DNA of 5,191 bases from Chloroflexota bacterium (GTDB lineage: Bacteria > Chloroflexota > Anaerolineae > Promineifilales > Promineifilaceae), in assembly GCA_020353135.1 (NCBI GenBank), contig CP070688.1, forward strand, positions 618,746 through 623,936, written 5' to 3'. The notes under the pieces were generated by a model. That model saw only the letters and a list, made by a program, of their open reading frames with translations, searched no databases and was not told the DNA's origin. The stretch's first letter is position 1. Each line of letters opens with the position of its first letter. Both the position numbers and the translations under genes were made by a program. Positions 1 to 3,842 of this stretch are shown here, one piece after another.

Positions 1-1098
1 CTCGCGCACGACCCAGTTTAGCTCCTCGAGCGCCAAAGGCAGCACGACCTCGGTATTCTCCTTCAATACTTTGCCAAAGAGCTGGTGGGCCAGCGGCCGG
101 TCGTAGAAATCGGCCCGTAGCGTCACCACGACCCGCAGCAGGTTACGAGGCGCACGCAAGGCCATCAACAAGCCTTCAATGAACAACTCCCGTTGTTCGT
201 CGTCCGTCACCAGCGTGAATAGCTCCTCGAATTGGTCGATGACCAGCAATAACTGAGCATCTTGCTCGTCAGGTAGGATACGCTGGATGGTACGCATGAT
301 GCCCCGCTTATCACGTCGCATGGGGTCAACCAGGTTTGGCGGCGGGTCAACGGCCACGGACCATAAGGCCATCTCCAGCTCTTCAAACGGATGGCTGCCA
401 GGCACCATTTCGGCCACGAACCACTTAGCCGAACCATCAATCGCCCCGTCTCGCAGCGCAGGAATCAATCCGGCCTTGACCACGCTGGACTTGCCGCTGC
501 CCGATGGACCCACCACCGCCAGAAAGCGGCCGGCCGGAACGGAGCCATCGTGGGTGACATTGTCTCCCTGCAGCCTGGCCAGCAACTGGTGGACAAGTAT
601 TTCGCGGCCAAAGAAATCGTCGGCGTCGGCTTCCTGGAAGGCGCGTAGACCCTTGTATGGATTGTAGACTTCGATAACGGACGGCAACGCACCGGGTGCA
701 GATTCAACGAGGGGAAGCTCATCGTCGCTCAATGCCCTTCGGAATGCCTCGGACATCTCCAAAGCAGTAGCGAATCGCTCTGAAGGTTCCTTGGCCGTGG
801 CCTTGCGTAGCACGTCGTCGACGCGGCTGGGTAAATCCGGCCGGGCGGCGGCGAGCGAAGGAAAAGGCTCGGTCAAGTGACTCTGAAGCAACTTGGCCAC
901 GGAAGAGTCCGGGAATGGTTTTTCCCCGGCCAGGGTCTCATACAGCACCGCGCCGAGGCTGTAAAGATCGCTCTGGGCGCTGACAGGTTCGTCCTTAATC
1001 TGCTCGGGTGAAATGTAGTCAAAGGAGCCGATGACGACGCCGGCGGCCGTGACCTGCTGTTCTGCGCCCAGATCCTTGGCGATCCCGAAATCGGACAG
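1..1098 (-). CDS. 3' part of the interrupted gene: kinase C-lobe plus nSTAND1 NTPase domain (partial)
   Basis: The frame after the stop is open for all 366 codons to the window edge. Numbered from the GTG at 2364, it shows DFG at 425-427, SPE at 452-454 (the APE position), and SDLYSLG with the alpha-F Asp at D466. The kinase ends near 545. An NPYKGLRAF stretch (568-576) and FFGRE (584-588) lead into an nSTAND1 NTPase: Walker A GPSGSGKS at 619-626, and Walker B LLLVIDQFEELF at 705-716 (D710, with acidic E713 and E714). STAND NTPases are nucleotide-dependent switches that usually carry a C-terminal sensor or repeat region; that part is outside the window. I see no convincing restart site: the first in-frame ATG after the stop is at 754-756 without a well-spaced Shine-Dalgarno. 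As a separate protein it would start inside the kinase, so it is better viewed as the tail of the upstream frame. Confidence 0.75.
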   Translation of the reverse strand, partial: MSDFGIAKDLGAEQQVTAAGVVIGSFDYISPEQIKDEPVSAQSDLYSLGAVLYETLAGEKPFPDSSVAKLLQSHLTEPFPSLAAARPDLPSRVDDVLRKATAKEPSERFATALEMSEAFRRALSDDELPLVESAPGALPSVIEVYNPYKGLRAFQEADADDFFGREILVHQLLARLQGDNVTHDGSVPAGRFLAVVGPSGSGKSSVVKAGLIPALRDGAIDGSAKWFVAEMVPGSHPFEELEMALWSVAVDPPPNLVDPMRRDKRGIMRTIQRILPDEQDAQLLLVIDQFEELFTLVTDDEQRELFIEGLLMALRAPRNLLRVVVTLRADFYDRPLAHQLFGKVLKENTEVVLPLALEELNWVVRE

Positions 1099-2364
1099 TT
1101 AGGCATTGCCGGCTTCGTCCAGCAGGATGTTGGCCGGCTTGACATCCCGGTGAACGACGCCCTGCTGGTGAGCGGCCGAAAGCGCTCCGGCGATCTGCTC
1201 CAGCATCATTGCCGTCCGCTCCAGCTTCCAGGGACCGTCCTCCAGCGAGGTAAGCAGGCTGCCGCCGCGAAGATAGCGCATGACAAGATAGGCGCCCTCT
1301 GGATCGCGCCAGTAGTCGTAGAGAGGGACGACGTACGGATGTTCAAGGCGAGCCACAGTCTGGGCCTCGGCCTCGAAGCGGCGGATGAATTCGGGGTCGT
1401 TGGCGTACCTGCGGCGAATGACCTTGACGGCCACCTCCCGGCCGATGGAGGGCTGAACGGCCAGGTGGATAGAGCCGTAGGCCCCTTCGCCGATCTCATC
1501 CTTGAGTTCGTAGCCGCGTACCCCCTGGGTCAAGGGCCTTTCGAAGCTCAAGTCCCCGGCCAGGATCTGCTCGTAAATCTGGGTGGTCCTGGTCGAGGGC
1601 GCCATGCCCATCTCCTCGGCCAGTAAACGCTGGCACTGCTCGTAAACTGCCAGGGCTTCCTCGCGCCGGCCGCTCAGAGCCAGCACCTCCATAAGCTGAC
1701 GGTGGCCGCTCTCGCGCAGATTGTCGATCTCCAACTGGCTCTCGATGTACCCGCGAGCCTGGACATAGTCCTTCTGCCGGGTGGCAATGATGGCCAGGAC
1801 CTCCAGGGCGTCGAGGACCTTGCGACGATAGGCCTCGCGCATGGACTCGGCCCAATTCTCGAACTCGTTGCTGTCGTCGATGAAGAAATCCGATAGGAAG
1901 TTACCTTTGTAGAGCGCTACCGCCTGTTCCAGGTGATGGCGGCAAATCTGGCAGGTAAGGATGTCGACGTGATCATGGGCCTTCGTCTTGTCCAGCAGCG
2001 CCTCGAACTGAACGGAGTCCACTTCTACGGCGGCCATTGGATTGAGACTGATCGTCGTCCGATTGCTGACCAACAGCTCAACCCCGCCTTCTGCGCCATC
2101 TTCGTCGACCTCTTCCCGTCTGCCAACCTCAGGGATATTCTGTCGAAGGAAGTAGATGACCTGGCGCAAATTGTGGCGGGCGGATCGTTCCGGCATGCCC
2201 GGCCAGAGCATCGTCATCAGCGATTCTCGGCGATGGGTTGTCGACGACTCTACGGCCAAGTAGACGAGCAAGGCCATTGACTTGATCGTACGAAACTGGA
2301 TCTTTGACCCGCCGTCAAGCGCAGCTCGAGCCGGACCAAAGACAGTAAGGTATAGAGTTTTCAC
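1099..2364 (-). CDS. BTAD-family transcriptional regulator with N-terminal part of a Ser/Thr kinase (product up to the stop)
   Basis: This is the 421-residue product if translation stops at the TAA. Residues 1-108 resemble an AfsR/SARP winged helix (MLWPG at 52-56, then ARHNLRQVIYFLR at 62-74), with an acidic insertion at about 82-96 that the right paralogue lacks. The BTAD (about 113-265) is an all-helical TPR-like domain; its typical features are LYKGNFLSDF (151-160) and CQRLLAEEMG (244-253). The kinase starts at about 285: glycine loop G292-x-G294-x2-G297, VAVK with K314, likely alpha-C Glu E333, and HRD at 405-407 followed by K409 and N412. It lacks DFG, APE and most of the C-lobe, so this product cannot be an active kinase, although the DNA-binding and BTAD parts are whole. 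GTG is chosen as start because GGAGG lies 7 nt upstream. A CxxC cluster at 138-141 is described in the findings. Confidence 0.85.
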   Translation of the reverse strand: MKTLYLTVFGPARAALDGGSKIQFRTIKSMALLVYLAVESSTTHRRESLMTMLWPGMPERSARHNLRQVIYFLRQNIPEVGRREEVDEDGAEGGVELLVSNRTTISLNPMAAVEVDSVQFEALLDKTKAHDHVDILTCQICRHHLEQAVALYKGNFLSDFFIDDSNEFENWAESMREAYRRKVLDALEVLAIIATRQKDYVQARGYIESQLEIDNLRESGHRQLMEVLALSGRREEALAVYEQCQRLLAEEMGMAPSTRTTQIYEQILAGDLSFERPLTQGVRGYELKDEIGEGAYGSIHLAVQPSIGREVAVKVIRRRYANDPEFIRRFEAEAQTVARLEHPYVVPLYDYWRDPEGAYLVMRYLRGGSLLTSLEDGPWKLERTAMMLEQIAGALSAAHQQGVVHRDVKPANILLDEAGNA

Positions 2365-2371
2365 TGTGACG

Positions 2372-2376
2372 CCTCC
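2372..2376 (-). promoter_or_regulatory. Ribosome binding site of the left regulator gene
   Basis: The minus strand reads GGAGG, then 7 nt, then GTG (2362-2364). This strong, well-spaced site decides the GTG start, and the encoded N-terminus (MKTLYLTVFG) aligns with that of the right paralogue (MPCLKLFLLG). Confidence 0.8.
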
Positions 2377-2440
2377 ACATCTGCAAGGTCAGCCGCCTGC
2401 GCGCGGCCGAAGAAGCGAGTCTCTCTGTTCTGTCTAGCTG

Positions 2441-2471
2441 TCGGGCAATTAGCCTACGCGTAATTGGCCGA
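2441..2471. repeat. Imperfect inverted repeat upstream of the left regulator (candidate operator)
   Basis: Two 11-nt arms, TCGGGCAATTA (2441-2451) and TAATTGGCCGA (2461-2471), pair at 10 of 11 positions across the 9-nt spacer GCCTACGCG. The left arm plus the next base (TCGGGCAATTAG) recurs exactly at 3822-3833, just before the ATG of the right regulator. Arm size and position, about 77-107 bp upstream of the GTG, suit a dimeric regulator site; a hairpin in the 5' untranslated RNA is the alternative. The role is inferred. Confidence 0.45.
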
Positions 2472-2564
2472 CGGATATTTAGCCGCTGGGAAGGAAATGA
2501 AGGGCGCAATGTTCTGTTTGGCTTGTTGGGCTGTTGACGGGCAAGCGTCTCATGCCACGAACGC

Positions 2565-2573
2565 ATTCTAGCA
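2565..2573 (-). promoter_or_regulatory. Possible extended -10 promoter element for the left regulator
   Basis: The minus strand reads TGC-TAGAAT: a TGn extension directly before a hexamer one mismatch from TATAAT. No convincing -35 hexamer sits 16-18 bp upstream, but extended -10 promoters can do without one, and the TTGAC/GTCAA cluster lies further upstream where an activator could bind. The transcript would have a leader of roughly 190 nt. Assigned on motif match only. Confidence 0.3.
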
Positions 2574-2598
2574 CAAAAACCGCACTACGGGACATTTG

Positions 2599-2639
2599 TT
2601 GACGATAGGAGTCAATTATTTGACGGAAAGGTCGTCAAA
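2599..2639. repeat. Cluster of four TTGAC/GTCAA half-sites (candidate operator)
   Basis: Within 41 bp the order is TTGAC (2599-2603), GTCAA (2611-2615), TTGAC (2620-2624), GTCAA (2634-2638). The second pair extends to perfect 7-nt arms, TTTGACG (2619-2625) and CGTCAAA (2633-2639), around the loop GAAAGGT. Same-orientation half-sites are 21 and 23 bp apart, about two helical turns, as expected for cooperative binding on one DNA face. The cluster lies immediately upstream of the possible extended -10 read on the minus strand. It has no coding explanation. Function as an operator is inferred. Confidence 0.45.
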
Positions 2640-3010
2640 GAGTTCAGTATTGAGGCACTGGCGATGGCTCCACCCCTGTATAGATGTAAGGAGCCACGCG
2701 GGGCTGTTCGTCTTGCTACATCAGATACGCCATTGATGTATGGCCATATTCATGGCAGGAGGCCAAACGGTTGGTCCTCAGCTGGGATTGCCAAAAGCAC
2801 GCTGTTCACACACCGGCCGGCGCAATCGCACCGGAAGGCGCTAAGCCTCTAGCCAGCTACAATTCGACTACCTGCTACACACCAAGTACATTCAAACCGT
2901 ACAGACAAAAAGAGCGCGACGCCGACAGTTTTCGGGCAACTGCCATCGCGCGGCAGCTCAGACCGATTCTCAGCCTCCTGAAGCTTAAGCCGCGATAGCT
3001 TATGGGATTA

Positions 3011-3037
3011 CAAAAGAGAAACCAGAGCTGGCGCTCT
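3011..3037 (-). terminator. Weak intrinsic-terminator-like hairpin downstream of the repeat-protein gene
   Basis: On the minus strand a 5-bp stem, AGAGC-GCCA-GCTCT (3037 down to 3024), is followed by GG and the T-rich run TTTCTCTTTTG. It lies about 55 nt past the TGA of the repeat-protein gene and in the right orientation for it. The stem is short and the T tract is broken, so this is a weak candidate. Confidence 0.3.
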
Positions 3038-3092
3038 AGCACCTCTTTGCTCGAAAAGCCGTCCTGGTATTGTCCAGTGTCTTGCCCTCCCG

Positions 3093-3548
3093 TCAACGAC
3101 CGGCCGCATAGCGCCGATAAAGGATAATCTCCGGATTAGCGGCCAGGAAATCGGCATCTGACATCTGACTCATTTCGGCCGCATACCGCCGAGCTAGCAT
3201 TAACTCCGGATTGGCCGCCAGGTGCTTGACGTCCGCTAGCTCATTCGCCTCGGCCGCGTATCGCCGGGCCAGCGCCACTTCTGGATTCATCGCCAGGAAT
3301 TCTTGCTCCGCTTTTCCGGCCGCCGCCTCCGCGTACCGACGGGCGAGGAACAATTCAGGGTTAGCCGACAACATCTCGCCGGCCGTCAATTCGTCGGCGA
3401 CTGGTTCAGAAGGCTGAGCCGCCCAATAGATCGTGAGACCGGCCAGCACGACCGCTGCAAGAACAACCACGATGGCCAATACCTGGCGTAAATCTATTCC
3501 ATCTTCCCTTTTAGCTGCCACTTGATCTATAATGTTTGAGAAGGTCAC
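3093..3548 (-). CDS. Membrane-anchored protein with 25-residue NPE/ARRYAAE tandem repeats, function unknown
   Basis: This 151-residue protein belongs to no family I can name. Residues 1-22 are polar with K13, R14 and R21. A single hydrophobic helix follows at about 23-42 (rich in V, L, A and I), then a short acidic linker, then repeats at 59-83, 84-108, 109-133 and a partial 134-151. Each begins (F/M/H)-L-x-x-N-P-E, then two variable residues, then LARRYAAE; every NPE and every RRYA is kept. By the positive-inside rule the N-terminus is cytoplasmic and the repeats lie outside the membrane. No lipobox or clear signal-peptidase site is seen, so it is probably an anchor. The repeat DNA differs mostly at synonymous positions, which supports real coding and selection on the protein. 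The start is GTG with AAGGAG 8 nt upstream; the stop is TGA (3093-3095). It is divergent from the right BTAD-kinase gene. Confidence 0.85.
   Translation of the reverse strand: MTFSNIIDQVAAKREDGIDLRQVLAIVVVLAAVVLAGLTIYWAAQPSEPVADELTAGEMLSANPELFLARRYAEAAAGKAEQEFLAMNPEVALARRYAAEANELADVKHLAANPELMLARRYAAEMSQMSDADFLAANPEIILYRRYAAGR
3096..3374 (-). repeat. 75-bp coding tandem repeat, 3.7 copies
   Basis: Units lie at 3374-3300, 3299-3225, 3224-3150 and a partial 3149-3096, each complete unit exactly 25 codons with no indels. DNA identity is limited (for example the RRYA codons differ from copy to copy) while the protein motif is kept. The array is therefore old and maintained by selection, not a recent slippage product. 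Confidence 0.85.
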
Positions 3549-3556
3549 CTTCTATT

Positions 3557-3563
3557 CTCCTTT
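3557..3563 (-). promoter_or_regulatory. Ribosome binding site of the repeat-protein gene
   Basis: The minus strand has AAAGGAG ending 8 nt before the GTG at 3546-3548. It decides the start, since no ATG lies near the N-terminal region in this frame. Its first A is also the last base of the palindrome at 3563-3576. Confidence 0.75.
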
Positions 3564-3576
3564 GAGCAATTGCTCA
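3563..3576. repeat. Perfect 14-bp palindrome TGAGCAATTGCTCA abutting the ribosome binding site
   Basis: TGAGCAATTGCTCA equals its own reverse complement over all 14 bases. It lies in the leader of the repeat-protein gene and ends at the AAGGAG site. As DNA it could be a repressor operator downstream of the promoter; as RNA it could fold into a 5-bp stem with loop AAUU next to the Shine-Dalgarno. Both readings are inference. Confidence 0.5.
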
Positions 3577-3584
3577 GAGCTATT

Positions 3585-3605
3585 GCGGGGAGGACCGTCT
3601 CCCGC
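3585..3605. repeat. GC-rich imperfect hairpin in the divergent intergenic region
   Basis: GCGGG (3585-3589) pairs with CCCGC (3601-3605), and AG/CT pairing continues the stem after a one-base bulge. It would fall in the leader of the repeat-protein transcript, just before the 14-bp palindrome. Role unknown. Confidence 0.3.
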
Positions 3606-3628
3606 ACGTGACTGACCTGAATCTGAGT

Positions 3629-3656
3629 TTGTTAATATCGCTTCACCTGATATAGG
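3629..3656 (+). promoter_or_regulatory. Weak candidate promoter of the right regulator gene
   Basis: TTGTTA (3629-3634), a 16-bp gap, then TGA-TATAGG (extended -10, hexamer 3651-3656). Its -10 overlaps the -10 of the opposing candidate promoter, so the two would be mutually exclusive. A GTTGACGAT box (3656-3664), also present at 2598-2606, directly follows. The match is modest. Confidence 0.25.
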
Positions 3657-3678
3657 TTGACGATGTTTAGATTGCCAA
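3649..3678 (-). promoter_or_regulatory. Candidate sigma-70-type promoter of the repeat-protein gene
   Basis: On the minus strand TTGGCA (3678-3673) is followed after 18 bp by TATATC (3654-3649). Both hexamers are close to the TTGACA/TATAAT consensus and the spacing is acceptable. Transcription would begin near 3642, giving a leader of about 95 nt that contains the hairpin at 3585-3605 and the palindrome. Assigned from motif match only. Confidence 0.4.
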
Positions 3679-3831
3679 AAGTGGGTCAGTGATGTTTCTG
3701 ATTAGCTGACCGCGCCGTTGCATCTCTGCTTAACACTCTAACCGGCAACCGTTGTGAGATCGTTCTGGCAAGCGATCCGGAAAGCGTTCTATTTGTCTTT
3801 GGCTTGATTGTACGGCGCGAATCGGGCAATT

Positions 3832-3837
3832 AGGGGA
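3832..3837 (+). promoter_or_regulatory. Probable ribosome binding site of the right regulator gene
   Basis: AGGGGA lies 5 nt before the ATG at 3843-3845. It is not a perfect Shine-Dalgarno, but an in-frame TAG at 3831-3833 rules out any earlier start. It overlaps the end of the 12-mer TCGGGCAATTAG (3822-3833), so a protein bound there would affect initiation. Confidence 0.5.
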
Positions 3838-3842
3838 TCCGG

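Larger units (their letters stand above)
1..2364 (-). pseudogene. Winged helix-BTAD-Ser/Thr kinase-nSTAND1 gene, interrupted by one in-frame TAA; 3' end outside window
   Basis: Read as one locus, this frame runs 788 codons from the GTG at 2362-2364 to the window edge, with a single stop (TAA, codon 422, 1099-1101). Domains in order: OmpR-like winged helix (about 1-108), BTAD (about 113-265), Hanks-type kinase (about 285-545, with the stop inside), and an nSTAND1 NTPase from about 568. Reading through, the kinase continues without a gap: stop, L423, S424, then D425-F426-G427. No frameshift or missing segment is visible, so one substitution explains the break. The right-hand paralogue has Lys (AAA) at the matching position, one base from TAA. 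Proteins of this kind often end in WD40 repeats, which would lie left of position 1. It could be a recent pseudogene, a truncated but working regulator, a leaky stop, or a base-call error; the sequence alone cannot decide. Confidence 0.7.
2365..3092. other. 728-bp gene-free region between the left regulator start and the repeat-protein end
   Basis: No open frame here looks like a protein: the possible short peptides have no domain, skewed Arg/Ser/Pro composition and no good ribosome site. No tRNA, rRNA, insertion sequence or CRISPR is recognisable. The half nearest the left gene carries the inverted repeat at 2441-2471, a possible extended -10 at 2565-2573 and the TTGAC/GTCAA cluster at 2599-2639; these are listed separately. 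The half nearest the repeat gene has several short potential hairpins: TGGCTCC/GGAGCCA (2665-2671 with 2690-2696, 18-nt loop), an 8-bp stem with a 1-nt bulge at 2759-2779 (loop ACGG), and a 7-bp stem with one G-U pair at 2938-2958. It may be a long promoter region, hold an untranslated RNA, or be decayed sequence. Confidence 0.5.

Noticed and set aside
287..667. 126-codon plus-strand frame opposite the nSTAND1 domain
   Set aside because: Runs antisense to the Walker A region, has Ser/Pro/Arg-rich composition, and no domain.
1099..1101. Reassigned stop codon (TAA read as sense) as a general genetic-code change
   Set aside because: No other in-frame TAA occurs in the roughly 1,380 codons of the three genes, and the repeat-protein gene ends normally at TGA. 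One isolated case fits a nonsense change or error better.
1150..1626. 158-codon plus-strand frame opposite the kinase
   Set aside because: Antisense shadow of the kinase and BTAD coding frame, caused by GC-rich codon bias.
1933..2280. 115-codon plus-strand frame opposite the winged helix and BTAD
   Set aside because: Shadow of a frame with clear domain motifs; no features of its own.
2315..2566. 83-codon minus-strand frame starting with ATG and overlapping the left regulator start
   Set aside because: Arg-rich low-complexity translation with no domain, overlapping in a different frame the well-supported GTG start, and its ATG falls on the possible -10. It may only be part of the leader.
2664..2852. 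62-codon plus-strand frame in the gene-free region
   Set aside because: No recognisable motif and no Shine-Dalgarno; the ATG lies inside an inverted repeat. Composition looks random.
2771..2998. 75-codon plus-strand frame
   Set aside because: Overlaps the previous frame, has no domain features, and no good initiation signal.
2875..3096. 73-codon minus-strand frame beginning with TTG that overlaps the TGA of the repeat-protein gene
   Set aside because: The stop-start overlap looks like translational coupling, but the start is TTG, the translation has no domain, and the terminator-like hairpin lies inside it. Kept only as a remote possibility.
3096..3374. The 75-bp periodic array as a CRISPR or other non-coding repeat array
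   Set aside because: Periodicity is in frame, without separate repeats and spacers, and the protein motif is better conserved than the DNA.
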